Source: SKVR01 sp037441525
GTDB lineage: Bacteria; Bacteroidota; Bacteroidia; Bacteroidales; UBA7960
Reading direction: 5' to 3'
Assembly (NCBI GenBank): GCA_037441525.1
Contig: JBBISA010000022.1
Location: forward strand, 1 to 56,917
DNA: 56,917 nucleotides
The notes under the pieces are model-generated. The model searched no databases and was not told the origin of the DNA. It saw nothing but the letters and a program-made list of their open reading frames with translations. Numbering within the stretch: the first letter of the stretch is position 1; each line of letters starts with the position of its first letter. Position numbers and translations under genes: made by a program. This document shows, piece after piece, positions 40,537 to 50,160 of this stretch.

Positions 40537-42966
40537 TCAACGACGGCTTAACCAGGGAATTCTTCTCCTGAAAGGTTTCTTTTTTATTTCAGCCTGTTCG
40601 TCGTAGTAACCATATCCCGAGTCAATACTCTTGCCATAGTAGTATCCGTATGAATATCCCTTATCATAACCGTAGCTGGAGTATTCGCGGTCAACTGCAT
40701 TAAGAACAACCGAGAGCTTGCTGAGCTGGGTTTCTGCTATCAACCGGTTTACATTCTGTATAAACATCCGCTTGGAATAATTAGCCTTGAATATATAAAT
40801 GGGATAATCGGCCATAATAATGCTTTTCATTCCGTCGGTAACAATACCCACCGGTGGGTTGTCAACAATTACATAATCGTACCGGCTCATAAGGTATTGT
40901 ATCATTTCGTCCATGCGAGGGGTAAGAATAAGTTCTGATGGGTTGGGCGGAACAGGCCCGGCAGTGATAAAATCGAGATTATTTACCTTCGATGGCTGAA
41001 TGCAATCGTCAATATTGTTGATGTTTGAAAGAATTGTACTTACTCCCCTGACGTTTTCAACATTAAACCCAAGATGGATTTTTGGTTTGCGCATGTCAAG
41101 GTCAATAACGATTACCTTTTTGTTGCTGAAAGCCAAAATCCCCGCCAGATTCATGGCGAAGAAGGTTTTACCCTCACCCGAAATGGTCGATGTAACCGCC
41201 ACGAGTTTCGGTCCTTCTGTGTTGTCGATAAATTGAAGGTTCGTTCGGATGGAGCGCAATGCTTCAGAAATTAACGATTTAGGTTTGTTAAGAACCAGCA
41301 ACTGATTTGGTGGTATTTCACTTTTGTATTTAGGGATTACCCCAATCACCGAAGCGGATGTGTATTTCAGAATATCGTGCAATGATGGTATTTCGTTGTA
41401 GAATAGATATTTAACTAAAAAAACCCCGATGCCCAGAAATAATGCCGCCAGCAAACTGCTGATGTAAATGCCTCGTGGCTTGGGTGAAATGGGCAACCCT
41501 GGAACCCTTGATTTTTCGAGTATTACACTCTGGGAAACAAAACCAGCCTTTGAGATAGAATATTCTGCCTTTTTTTCAATCAGTTGGTTGTAAAAACGTT
41601 CGTTGATTGAATAAACACGTTGCAACATGCTGTATTCAATAAGGCTGTAACGACCGCCTTGCTGCATAAGAAATGTTTCATAATTCTCTATCTTCCGGTT
41701 CAGGTCGGTGAGCCTTGTTGTAAGGTTGCTTTTAAGTGTACCAATGCTTTCAATAACCATTTTCTTCTGTATATTGATTTGATGGTTGATTGAACTTATC
41801 TGGTTGCTCTCCGGGGTTACTTCATACAACAACCTTTCCCGTTCTATAAGCAGGTCCTGAAGGGTTTGCATCATTCTTGAAATAACCCCGCTAAACTCGC
41901 TGCCGGCAAGCACGGCAATCAGTCTGAAGATGTCAACATGGGGTTCATCAAGACTTTTTTCTATTTCAGAAAAAATATTGAACTCCAGCTGCAACGAAAC
42001 AATCTGAGATTCAATATCTGCCATTCTCCCTTGCAGCGTAGGCAAAGGAGTCAGGGTTACTTCATCTATCCCGTGTTGTTTTTTGAACTTTTCCAGTTCA
42101 ATTTCTGAATCCGAAAGTTTGTCGAACAACAAATCGAGCTGCTGGTCAATAAAAAAAAGAATATTGTTGGCACTTTCTGCCTTTTTTTCAAGATCATAAA
42201 TGCCAAATTCACCTGTAATGGTATTGACAATATCGGCTGCCTTGTAGGCATTGGTACCCGTATAGCTTACCTGTATGGTTTTGGCAGCAGCATTAAGCAC
42301 ATTTATTCGTATATCGCGGTTGTAAACCGATGCCAGGGTTTCAGGATTATTAATAACAAAGAAATAGGTATTGCGGTTTAAAATGCTTTGCTGGTCGCGA
42401 ATCAGGTTAATGTTTCGTACATCAATCCTGAGATCCATTTCAGGTAGGCTGCCAGACTCATTTATTTGTAATTCGTGTTTTTGTAATTGCCCATTGTGAT
42501 TATAGGTTATTGCCAGAGTGCTATTGTTGATAAGGTCCACATATACCTGAACTCCATAGATGCCTGGGTTTTTTACCCGTGCAGTTACGGTAAATGGAGG
42601 ATTGCGATACATTTCGGTGTTGCGTATATTCCCCTTTGAAAAATAACTTACCTCGAGGGGTAGTTTTGAAAGTGCTCTTTGAAGGAAAACAGTGGAACGC
42701 ATCAATTCAATTTGTTTCGCCATATCATCGTCGTAGATATTGGCGGTGGGCAATATGCGTGTGGCTTCAGACTGCGAGCCCAGCTGAATGATGGCCGAGG
42801 TCTGATAAATTGGTGGGGTATAACGCAGATAAAGCCAGCTGCCTGAGAGGGCAAGGATAATGAAAATTACCGGAAAGAGAATATTCCTTTTGGCGATATA
42901 AAGGAACAGTTTTATATCAAGTTCATCGTTGATTGCTGATATTTTTTTTATCGCCGTGTCGGTCAT
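40537..42966 (-). CDS. Wzc-type polysaccharide co-polymerase with BY-kinase domain
   Basis: The 809-residue inner membrane protein has a Wzz domain (first helix near residues 30-50), a long coiled-coil periplasmic part (about 270-470) with a GNVR-like region, and a second helix near 515. The cytoplasmic bacterial tyrosine kinase domain has Walker A SGEGKTFFAMN (about 592-602), Walker A' VIVIDLDMRKPK and Walker B YVIVDNPPVG. The C-terminal tail has 11 Tyr in about 30 residues, the autophosphorylation cluster, then a basic end. It controls chain length and export of polysaccharide with the Wza protein encoded 2 bp upstream. Confidence 0.94.
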   Translation of the reverse strand: MTDTAIKKISAINDELDIKLFLYIAKRNILFPVIFIILALSGSWLYLRYTPPIYQTSAIIQLGSQSEATRILPTANIYDDDMAKQIELMRSTVFLQRALSKLPLEVSYFSKGNIRNTEMYRNPPFTVTARVKNPGIYGVQVYVDLINNSTLAITYNHNGQLQKHELQINESGSLPEMDLRIDVRNINLIRDQQSILNRNTYFFVINNPETLASVYNRDIRINVLNAAAKTIQVSYTGTNAYKAADIVNTITGEFGIYDLEKKAESANNILFFIDQQLDLLFDKLSDSEIELEKFKKQHGIDEVTLTPLPTLQGRMADIESQIVSLQLEFNIFSEIEKSLDEPHVDIFRLIAVLAGSEFSGVISRMMQTLQDLLIERERLLYEVTPESNQISSINHQINIQKKMVIESIGTLKSNLTTRLTDLNRKIENYETFLMQQGGRYSLIEYSMLQRVYSINERFYNQLIEKKAEYSISKAGFVSQSVILEKSRVPGLPISPKPRGIYISSLLAALFLGIGVFLVKYLFYNEIPSLHDILKYTSASVIGVIPKYKSEIPPNQLLVLNKPKSLISEALRSIRTNLQFIDNTEGPKLVAVTSTISGEGKTFFAMNLAGILAFSNKKVIVIDLDMRKPKIHLGFNVENVRGVSTILSNINNIDDCIQPSKVNNLDFITAGPVPPNPSELILTPRMDEMIQYLMSRYDYVIVDNPPVGIVTDGMKSIIMADYPIYIFKANYSKRMFIQNVNRLIAETQLSKLSVVLNAVDREYSSYGYDKGYSYGYYYGKSIDSGYGYYDEQAEIKKKPFRRRIPWLSRR

Positions 42967-42968
42967 AA

Positions 42969-43715
42969 TTACTTAAACAGTGAATAAACAAGGAGAGCAG
43001 TTGTCACGAGGGTAAGGTATGGAGTAACGTTTTCGAGAATACGTTGAGAAACTCTTTCGCGGGGTTCAACATAGATGATATCGTTGGCCTGAACAATCAT
43101 GTTGGCATTTTTAACCCCTTCAATGGTGGAAAGGTCGATATGAAAGATTTGCGGATTTTTAAGGTCTCCGCGAATGAGCTTCACTTTATTGGCTCTTCCA
43201 TCGGCAATCCCACCGGCCATTGCAAGGGCTTCGAACAGGCTGGTATTGGTGTTTTCGAGATAAACCACCATGGATGTTCCTCCACGCCCCCCCGGGAATA
43301 TGGTGACCCTGTGGTTGGTAACCATAAGTTTTACAAAGGGTCGGTTGTAAAACTGGGCATATTCGATTTCAAGAAACTGTTCAGCTTCGCGAAGTGTCAT
43401 TCCACTGAGTTTTACTCTTCCCAAAACTGGCAGTTTTACCATTCCGTCAAACTCCATAAGGTAATTGTTTTCGCCCCGCATTTGTTGTTGTTGCTGCATT
43501 TGGTTAATTGGGTCTACGAGGCGTTCACCAAGATTGGTAAACAACCTGAAATACAACTGATCATTGGGTGCAAGGCGGTATTCCTGAGGAATAGTTTCGG
43601 CTGAGAAATCAGCAAATTCAAAACCTTTGGGTGTGCGCAGCATGCGCTCTGGGTTCAATAACTGGCAGGAAGACAACAGAAATAGTGCTAAGACTAATAC
43701 CCAGTTTTTTTTCAC
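42969..43715 (-). CDS. Wza-type polysaccharide export lipoprotein
   Basis: The 248-residue protein has a signal peptide with lipobox LLSSC (Cys17). It contains a Poly_export/SLBB region: YRLAPNDQLYFRLF, DGMVKLPVLGRVKLSGMTLREAEQFLE and VYLENTNTSLFEALAMAGGI. A C-terminal hydrophobic helix (about 230-248) probably forms the outer membrane segment. It makes the outer membrane channel for the Wzc partner. A candidate promoter lies at 43760-43767. Confidence 0.92.
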   Translation of the reverse strand: MKKNWVLVLALFLLSSCQLLNPERMLRTPKGFEFADFSAETIPQEYRLAPNDQLYFRLFTNLGERLVDPINQMQQQQQMRGENNYLMEFDGMVKLPVLGRVKLSGMTLREAEQFLEIEYAQFYNRPFVKLMVTNHRVTIFPGGRGGTSMVVYLENTNTSLFEALAMAGGIADGRANKVKLIRGDLKNPQIFHIDLSTIEGVKNANMIVQANDIIYVEPRERVSQRILENVTPYLTLVTTALLVYSLFK

Positions 43716-43759
43716 GTATAAGTTACCTTAAATTGCTGTTTTAAATCATTTTCAGGCTG

Positions 43760-43767
43760 CAAATTTA
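43760..43767 (-). promoter_or_regulatory. Candidate -7 element upstream of the wza-like gene
   Basis: On the minus strand TAAATTTG fits TAnnTTTG, 45 nt before the start codon at 43715. The 249-bp gap to the upstream glycosyltransferase gene also suggests a separate promoter. Confidence 0.4.
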
Positions 43768-43865
43768 ACAAAAGCAATGGCTTATGAACCTGATTTTTTT
43801 GTTTTTAACAATGGAAAAATAAGGTTTTTCACGATTATCTTAAAAAACGGGTTTTAATAATTGGT

Positions 43866-43904
43866 TTGCCTAAGGTTTCAGGTGTTTAATATTATTTTAG
43901 GCAA
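43866..43904. repeat. Inverted repeat between glycosyltransferase and wza-like genes
   Basis: TTGCCTAA (43866-43873) and TTAGGCAA (43897-43904) can pair over 23 nt. The T-run lies on the plus strand, while the flanking genes are on the minus strand, so a terminator role is doubtful. Confidence 0.3.
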
Positions 43905-43964
43905 TGTTTTTTTACCAACTTCAAAATCAAATCGATGGGTTATCCTGATGTAAGATATACCCAA

Positions 43965-45194
43965 TCAGACCGGCTGTGGAACCAAAATACCCGGACGGGT
44001 TGGATTTCTTTCTTCCAGTAGTTTGGTATAAAGATTTTCCATGTCGGTAACAAGCCGCGAGTAATGAAAGCGTGATCCAACCTGCACCCAGCCGTTTTCT
44101 GAAAAATTTTGCCTGAGGTTTTCGTCTTCAATGAGTTTTAACAGGTTGTCGGCAAATCCATTTACATCATCTCTGTCTGCCAGAAGGGCTGTTTTGCCGG
44201 GCGATACAACATTTTCAATTCCGCCAACACGGGTTGAAACAACCGGTGTGCCTGCTGCCTGGGCTTCAATAAGACTTACGGGTGTGCCCTCATTTAGCGA
44301 AGTCAGGGCAACTATATCAAGTCCTGCATTTACATAATCCATACGGGTTATCCAGCTGGTAAAGGTAAGTGGAGCCGGACGGGGTTTGTCAAGTCCGTTT
44401 ATATATTCAATTCCAAGTTGTGCAGCTTTATGCTTTACATCAAGAATCGACTCGCCATCGCCAATAATAAATGCGCGGATTTTTTTATGGGTTTTTTTCA
44501 AAACAATGTTCAAAGCTTCCAAAAACATTGAATGATTTTTTATAGGAACTACTCTGCCAATAATACCCACTGCAATTTCATCGTCGGCAATGCTGTATTG
44601 CTCCCTGAATGACCGACGTTTTTCTTCTTTGTTTTCCCTGAAACGTGAGAGGTCGAAGCCAAGCGGTATTACTGTTACTTTATTCTCGGGACATATCCGA
44701 TAGCGCTGGGTCAGGTCATATTTCTGATTTTCGCTGATTGCTATAATGCTATTGGTGCGCGCGGCAAGGTATCGTTCAATTACTTTGTAGAAGGATGTTT
44801 TCCAGTGGCTGAAGTAGGCATCAAATACATGTCCGTGGAAAGTGTGCACAATTACAGGTACATTCTCAACAAGTGCTGCATGCCTGCCAAGTGCTCCGGC
44901 CTTCGATGCATGGGTATGAACTATATCAGGGCGAAAATTGCGAATGATCTCCCGTATTCTGTAAAAGGCTTTAAAATCGCTAAATGGTGATATTTCCCGC
45001 TGCATTTCGGGAATAATCAAGGGCTTTACCCCTAAGTCGTTCACTATAAATTCCGAATTTTTCTCGCTCGGATCGTTTGGACCTCCCATCAGCAATGTTT
45101 CAAAGTCATTGCTCAGGTAACGTGTAAGATAGGCAGCATTATGGGTAGGGCCTCCGAGATTAAAACGATTTAGAATTCGTAAAATTCTTGGCAT
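43965..45194 (-). CDS. GT4-type glycosyltransferase (polysaccharide synthesis)
   Basis: This 409-residue GT-B enzyme has the N-terminal acceptor part with ILNRFNLGGPTHNAAYLTRYL and HTHASKAGALGRHAAL. The C-terminal GT4 domain has VGIIGRVVPIKNHSMFLEAL and EGTPVSLIEAQAAGTPVVST, which holds the E-x7-E nucleotide-sugar site. The position between asnB and wza-like genes points to exopolysaccharide assembly. The sugar donor cannot be told. Confidence 0.9.
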   Translation of the reverse strand: MPRILRILNRFNLGGPTHNAAYLTRYLSNDFETLLMGGPNDPSEKNSEFIVNDLGVKPLIIPEMQREISPFSDFKAFYRIREIIRNFRPDIVHTHASKAGALGRHAALVENVPVIVHTFHGHVFDAYFSHWKTSFYKVIERYLAARTNSIIAISENQKYDLTQRYRICPENKVTVIPLGFDLSRFRENKEEKRRSFREQYSIADDEIAVGIIGRVVPIKNHSMFLEALNIVLKKTHKKIRAFIIGDGESILDVKHKAAQLGIEYINGLDKPRPAPLTFTSWITRMDYVNAGLDIVALTSLNEGTPVSLIEAQAAGTPVVSTRVGGIENVVSPGKTALLADRDDVNGFADNLLKLIEDENLRQNFSENGWVQVGSRFHYSRLVTDMENLYTKLLEERNPTRPGILVPQPV

Positions 45195-45268
45195 TTTTTC
45201 GACGAAATTATATTTTTATTCTACAATTTTGCAAAATTACTGAAAATGGCTTTTATTAAGGGCATAAT

Positions 45269-47167
45269 TTACGTTTCATTGTTGTGATATTTTGTATACC
45301 AATGCTGAAAAACCAGTAAACTCCATATTTTGGCGTGTATTTCGCTGGGGCTGGGAGAGAATAGCTTTTTCTTCAAATTGTTAATAACTCCAGGATTAAA
45401 CAAATTTTGTTCTCGTATAAAATCTTCATTGAGCCATTGATTTAGAATCTTTCCCTTTAACTCTTTCCTGAACCACCCCAGCAAAGGCACTTCAAAACCC
45501 TGCTTGGGCCTGTTATACAACTCTGGTGGCAGTAAATCCCTGAAAGTATCTTTTAATATTTTTTTCCTTTGGTGGTGGTCTATTTTGAAACCAGAGGGTA
45601 AAGAGAAGACAAAATTGACCAGATCATGGTCGAGAAATGGCACCCTGACTTCGAGAGAGTTTGCCATCGACATCAAATCAACCTTTGTTAGCATATCATT
45701 TGTAAGCACCAGATGCATGTCGTTGCGCAGGATATTGTTTAAATCGCCACCCCGCATTACATCGCTCACAAGAAATGCTTTACGTTTGTAATAATCAGCC
45801 TCCGTCACATTAAGCCTGAGCAATTTTTGGGAATAATATTCATCATCAAAGGCAGCCCAACGCCAGTATCTGTCGGAGTCATTCATAACCATTCCGCTTC
45901 CGAAGCGGTGCAATTGCCTTATTTTATTGGCTAATGGAGTGTTTCTCCCCTTGGGCAGTAAACTGATGACTGGATATATATATTTCAGTCCCTGGGCCAA
46001 TAATCCGCCTTCAAGGGCTTTGTAATGGGCCATGTGTTTGTTGTAGCCGGCAAACATTTCGTCTGCCCCATCGCCCGAAAGGGCAACAGTAACACGATTT
46101 CTGGTTTCACGACTAAGGATGTAAACCGCCAGGGCTGAAGAATCGGCAAAAGGCTCGTCGATGTAATCCAACACATCATAAAGGCAGCCCAACAGATGGG
46201 TTGTGGTAAGCGAAAACTCGGTGTGCTCGGTATTATGCATCCGGGCAACACTGCGCGCATAGTGTGTTTCGTCGAACATGGGCTCGTCTTTAAAGCCAAT
46301 GGAAAAAGTCTTTAGTTTTTCAATATGACGGGCAGCCAATGCCACTACAACACTACTGTCGATACCGCCGCTCAGAAAAGCCCCAAGCGGAACATCGGCC
46401 ACCAACCGTTTTTGCACTGCATTTTCCATTTTGGTAAAAAGCAGTTGTTGTGCTTTTTCATAGCTCAATCGGTTGTATTCTTCCATTGGGGAAAGGGGCA
46501 GTTGATAATAGCGGTGAATTTCGGTCTTGCCGCCATCAACCACCATATAATGCCCCGGCTGGAGTTTAAAAACATCCTGATAAATACTCCAGGGCCCTGG
46601 AATATAGTTTAGCTGAAAATATATATTCAGTGAAACCGGGTCAATTTTTTTGGGTATGCCCAGTTTGAGCATAGCTTTCATTTCGGAAGCAAAAAGAAAA
46701 GCTTCGGGTGTTTGGCAATATAACAGAGGTTTTTTCCCAAAACGATCGCGGGCGAGTATAAGTTTTCCTGAATCCTTGTGATACAAGGCAAAAGCAAAGA
46801 AACCCTGAAGGTCTTTAATTCCTTGGGGGCCTTTCAGTATGAGCCATTTCAGCAAAACTTCGGTATCACTTTGTGTTCTGAAGCTTAAGCCGGAAACAAT
46901 CAGTTGCTGACGCAATTGTTTGAAATTGTAAATCTCACCATTAAAAACAATGGTGTATTTACCGGTTTCGTCGCTAAAGGGTTGGTTGGCAGCATCACTG
47001 ATGTCGATAATTGATAACCGGGAATGTCCCAGGATTGTATTTCCTTCTGTAAATGACGCCTGCACTTCGGGCCCCCTGTTTTTAAGGGTACCCAGGGCAG
47101 AGTTTATGCGTTCCTGCGCATTGTATACTGTTCCGGCAAATGAATAAATTCCACAAATACCACACAT
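45269..47167 (-). CDS. asnB: Glutamine-hydrolysing asparagine synthase
   Basis: The 632-residue enzyme begins MCGICGIYSF, with Cys2 as the glutaminase nucleophile after Met removal. The class II amidotransferase domain (about 1-205) is followed by the synthetase domain with the PP-loop LSGGIDSSVVVALAA and SGDGADEMFAGYNKH. Such proteins occur in polysaccharide clusters, where they may amidate sugar acids instead of making free asparagine. The next gene in transcription order is a glycosyltransferase, 74 bp away, so that role is plausible here. A hairpin upstream separates it from lpdA. Confidence 0.92.
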   Translation of the reverse strand: MCGICGIYSFAGTVYNAQERINSALGTLKNRGPEVQASFTEGNTILGHSRLSIIDISDAANQPFSDETGKYTIVFNGEIYNFKQLRQQLIVSGLSFRTQSDTEVLLKWLILKGPQGIKDLQGFFAFALYHKDSGKLILARDRFGKKPLLYCQTPEAFLFASEMKAMLKLGIPKKIDPVSLNIYFQLNYIPGPWSIYQDVFKLQPGHYMVVDGGKTEIHRYYQLPLSPMEEYNRLSYEKAQQLLFTKMENAVQKRLVADVPLGAFLSGGIDSSVVVALAARHIEKLKTFSIGFKDEPMFDETHYARSVARMHNTEHTEFSLTTTHLLGCLYDVLDYIDEPFADSSALAVYILSRETRNRVTVALSGDGADEMFAGYNKHMAHYKALEGGLLAQGLKYIYPVISLLPKGRNTPLANKIRQLHRFGSGMVMNDSDRYWRWAAFDDEYYSQKLLRLNVTEADYYKRKAFLVSDVMRGGDLNNILRNDMHLVLTNDMLTKVDLMSMANSLEVRVPFLDHDLVNFVFSLPSGFKIDHHQRKKILKDTFRDLLPPELYNRPKQGFEVPLLGWFRKELKGKILNQWLNEDFIREQNLFNPGVINNLKKKLFSPSPSEIHAKIWSLLVFQHWYTKYHNNET

Positions 47168-47228
47168 TACTTCAAAATAATCTTTCCCGGTTCAACCTCT
47201 GTTTATTCTTTAGTTGTAAAAATAACGA

Positions 47229-47269
47229 TCATCTGGCGTTTTCCTTCCATGCTAAAACACACCAGATGA
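47229..47269 (-). terminator. Terminator candidate after lpdA
   Basis: TCATCTGG (47229-47236) and CCAGATGA (47262-47269), extended by GTTTT/AAAAC, form a long interrupted stem. On the minus strand it is followed by GATCGTTATTTTT, so it could end the lpdA transcript 30 nt after its stop. Confidence 0.5.
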
Positions 47270-47297
47270 CCGTGTAATCTGGCGGATTATTAAAAAA

Positions 47298-48689
47298 TTA
47301 CAGATGGATAACTTCATCGTAGGCGGCAGCCGTTGCTTCCATCATAGCCTCGCTCATGGTGGGGTGGGGGTGAACAGACTTAATGATCTCATGGCCGGTA
47401 GTTTCCAGTTTACGCGCAACCACCGCTTCGGCAATCATTTCGGTTACATTGGCCCCAATCATGTGTACCCCTAATAGTTCACCATATTTTGCATCAAAAA
47501 TTACTTTCACAAAACCATCTTTGGCGCCCGCTGCACTGGCTTTTCCGGAAGCGGAGAAAGGAAATTTGCCAACCTTGATTTCATAACCGGCATCTTTGGC
47601 TGCTTTTTCGGTATAACCCACTGAAGCAATTTCGGGGCTGCAATAGGTACAGCCCGGAATATTATTGTAATCAATGGGTTCGGGGTGGTGCCCGGCAATT
47701 TTTTCAACACATACAATTCCTTCGGCCGATGCTACATGTGCCAGAGCCTGCCCGGCAACCACATCGCCAATGGCATAATAACCTTCCACATTGGTGCGAT
47801 AGTATTGGTCAACCACAATTTTGCCTTTATCAACAGCAATACCGGTTTCTATAATTCCCATGCCCTCAATGTTGGCAGTAATGCCTACTGCCGAAAGAAC
47901 TATGTCTGCTTCAACCACTTCTTCGCCCTTGGCGGTTTTAATGGTTACTTTGCATTTTTCGCCTGATGTATCGACCGACTCTACCGATGACCCGGTCATT
48001 ATTTTCATTCCAGCCTTTTTGAAGGAGCGCTCCAACTGTTTGGAAACCTCTTCATCTTCGACAGGAACGATGGTGGGCATATATTCAACCAGGGTAACCT
48101 TGGTGCCAATGGCATTATAGAAATAGGCAAATTCGGACCCAATAGCCCCTGAACCAACCACCACCATGCTTTCGGGTTGTTTATCGAGTACCATTGCCTT
48201 GCGATATCCGATTATCTTTACTCCATCCTGCGGCAGATTGGGCAATTCGCGTGAGCGTGCTCCTGTGGCAATGATGATATGATTGGCTGAATATTCTTTC
48301 GTTGTGCCATCCTGAGCTTTAACTTCTACTTTACGGCCAGGTTTTACAGTGCCAAACCCTTCCAGATGGTCTATTTTGTTCTTTTTGAAGAGGAACTGAA
48401 TACCCTTGCTCATTCCGGCGGCAACTTCACGGCTACGTTTTACCATGGCTGTGAAGTCGGGTTTTACCGAACCTTCAAAGGAAATACCGTAATCCTGCGC
48501 ATGGTTCAGATATTCGAAAACATTGGCGCTTTTGAGCAGGGCTTTGGTAGGTATGCAGCCCCAGTTGAGGCAAACGCCTCCAAGCTCAGCCTTTTCAACC
48601 ACCCCTACCTTCATTCCAAGTTGCGATGCACGTATGGCCGCTACATAACCTCCCGGCCCACTTCCTATTACTATCAGATCGTAGTTCAT
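47298..48689 (-). CDS. lpdA: Dihydrolipoyl dehydrogenase
   Basis: The 463-residue flavoprotein has the FAD motif VIGSGPGGYVAAIRA, the redox cysteines Cys40 and Cys45 in GGVCLNWGCIPTK, the NAD motif VVGSGAIGSEFAYFY and the C-terminal HPHPTMSEAM with the catalytic His-Glu pair. It reoxidises lipoamide in 2-oxoacid dehydrogenase or glycine cleavage complexes. No partner E1/E2 genes are nearby. It lies alone between the asnB unit and the MFS gene, with its own candidate promoter. Confidence 0.95.
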   Translation of the reverse strand: MNYDLIVIGSGPGGYVAAIRASQLGMKVGVVEKAELGGVCLNWGCIPTKALLKSANVFEYLNHAQDYGISFEGSVKPDFTAMVKRSREVAAGMSKGIQFLFKKNKIDHLEGFGTVKPGRKVEVKAQDGTTKEYSANHIIIATGARSRELPNLPQDGVKIIGYRKAMVLDKQPESMVVVGSGAIGSEFAYFYNAIGTKVTLVEYMPTIVPVEDEEVSKQLERSFKKAGMKIMTGSSVESVDTSGEKCKVTIKTAKGEEVVEADIVLSAVGITANIEGMGIIETGIAVDKGKIVVDQYYRTNVEGYYAIGDVVAGQALAHVASAEGIVCVEKIAGHHPEPIDYNNIPGCTYCSPEIASVGYTEKAAKDAGYEIKVGKFPFSASGKASAAGAKDGFVKVIFDAKYGELLGVHMIGANVTEMIAEAVVARKLETTGHEIIKSVHPHPTMSEAMMEATAAAYDEVIHL

Positions 48690-48783
48690 ATCCAGTTTAT
48701 TTGCTTTTGATTTGTTAATATGCTAATTTAAAAAATTTCGGCGGTTTTACAGATTGTTAAAAACACTCCTGTTAACAACCGCT

Positions 48784-48791
48784 CAAAGGTA
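48784..48791 (-). promoter_or_regulatory. Candidate -7 element of lpdA
   Basis: On the minus strand TACCTTTG fits TAnnTTTG exactly, 95 nt before the lpdA start. No correctly spaced -33 element is seen. Confidence 0.4.
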
Positions 48792-48824
48792 ATGTTTAAC
48801 ATCAAAGTGCTTTCAGTTGAGTTT

Positions 48825-50147
48825 TTACCGGGTGTTCAGTTTATTATTTCTGGCCGACCAGATCATGTAACTCACACTCAGAGCCAGAAAAACCATTGAA
48901 ATAACAAATGAAGTGTTGAAGCCCCATGCTTCGAATATGGCAATTCCCATCAATGGTGCAAATAGGCTCCTTACAGCCGTAAGAACAAGATGTACCGACT
49001 GATAGCTGCCTGCTTCTTCGGGGGTGCAAAACCAGGCCGAACCTATATACCATGTAAGCACCATAGAAGCAGTGAATACCCCATTGAAAAAAATGAATGG
49101 AATAAGCATAAAATAAAGTTTGTATTCCCAAAAACTTACAGAAGCAGAAAAATAGGGGGTTATTATCAGAAAGATAAGGTAAAGAAGCATTGCTGCGAAG
49201 GGAATGGAAGCAAAAATCCGGGGGTCGGTCCTGCTCATCAGCCTCCCGAAAAAGGGGAGCATAAAAATGGCTATAAGGTTAAAACTGTTTTTATACAGGG
49301 CAATGGTAGAGTAATTAAGGTTTAGCTCGTGCTCAAAGAATAATACTATGAGTGGGTATGAAATCATGAACCCTATACCATAAAGCATAAAACCGGCTTG
49401 AAAATCGAAAAAAGGGCGGTTTTCTTTCAGGATTTTTACCATACCGGCAATCGATACTTTAACCGAACTGAAGAATCCTCCCGATTTAATGCTTTGGTAA
49501 GTATTTTCATAGGGAATCAACGACAAAAGAAAAACCGAAACTACTCCTAAAATGGCTGCTACAGGAAAGATGTAAACAAAGGCAAAATGATTCATATCGA
49601 GCAGCCACCCATAAAAAAAGGCAGTTAGCATAATAACTATCTTGTAGAAGATGGTGGCATGGCTGAAAAGCCTGCTGAATTCTTCGTTTCGGTAAGAGGT
49701 TTTTAATAGCAGGTTAACCGTGGGCCATATCACGGTATTGCCAAGGTAATATACCAGGAAAATAGCAAGAAAAATGTAATGATAAACGGGCGTTGAACCT
49801 ATTTCGTGTACCGACCTGGGATAGAAAATGAGCAACACCAATGGCAATCTTGAAATAATGGCTGCCCACCGGAGCATTTTCCGTTTGTTTTTGATACGCC
49901 TGAGCCATTCATTAATAAAAACGAGCAGAATAAAAACTGCTGTACTAACCTGAAAAAGAATGGCAAGTTGATAATTAGAGCCCTGAAGACTCTTAACAAA
50001 AACAAATTCGTTGAGAAGCAGAAGGCCTGCAATTATCCCCTCAAGCAATGAGTATGCAAAATGCAGGATGAAAGCCTTGCGCTCGCGTTGATTCAGTCCG
50101 GCCACCATGCCTGATGCAGTAAAAATTGTAAAGATGATTGCCTTCAT
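48825..50147 (-). CDS. MFS-type membrane transporter
   Basis: The 440-residue protein has about 12 hydrophobic segments in two halves, and a loop WLRRIKNKRKML like the MFS intracellular loop between helices 2 and 3. I do not recognise a subfamily or substrate. The start may be the Met at residue 14 (50108), as the first residues look weakly conserved. It lies 13 bp downstream of the SbcC/YhaN-like gene and seems to be the last gene of that four-gene unit, an odd partnership. Confidence 0.75.
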   Translation of the reverse strand: MKAIIFTIFTASGMVAGLNQRERKAFILHFAYSLLEGIIAGLLLLNEFVFVKSLQGSNYQLAILFQVSTAVFILLVFINEWLRRIKNKRKMLRWAAIISRLPLVLLIFYPRSVHEIGSTPVYHYIFLAIFLVYYLGNTVIWPTVNLLLKTSYRNEEFSRLFSHATIFYKIVIMLTAFFYGWLLDMNHFAFVYIFPVAAILGVVSVFLLSLIPYENTYQSIKSGGFFSSVKVSIAGMVKILKENRPFFDFQAGFMLYGIGFMISYPLIVLFFEHELNLNYSTIALYKNSFNLIAIFMLPFFGRLMSRTDPRIFASIPFAAMLLYLIFLIITPYFSASVSFWEYKLYFMLIPFIFFNGVFTASMVLTWYIGSAWFCTPEEAGSYQSVHLVLTAVRSLFAPLMGIAIFEAWGFNTSFVISMVFLALSVSYMIWSARNNKLNTR

Positions 50148-50160
50148 TTTTTAAGCTGAA

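Noticed and set aside
43044..43604. 186-codon plus-strand open frame over the wza-like gene
   Set aside because: Antisense to a well-supported gene and without recognisable features.
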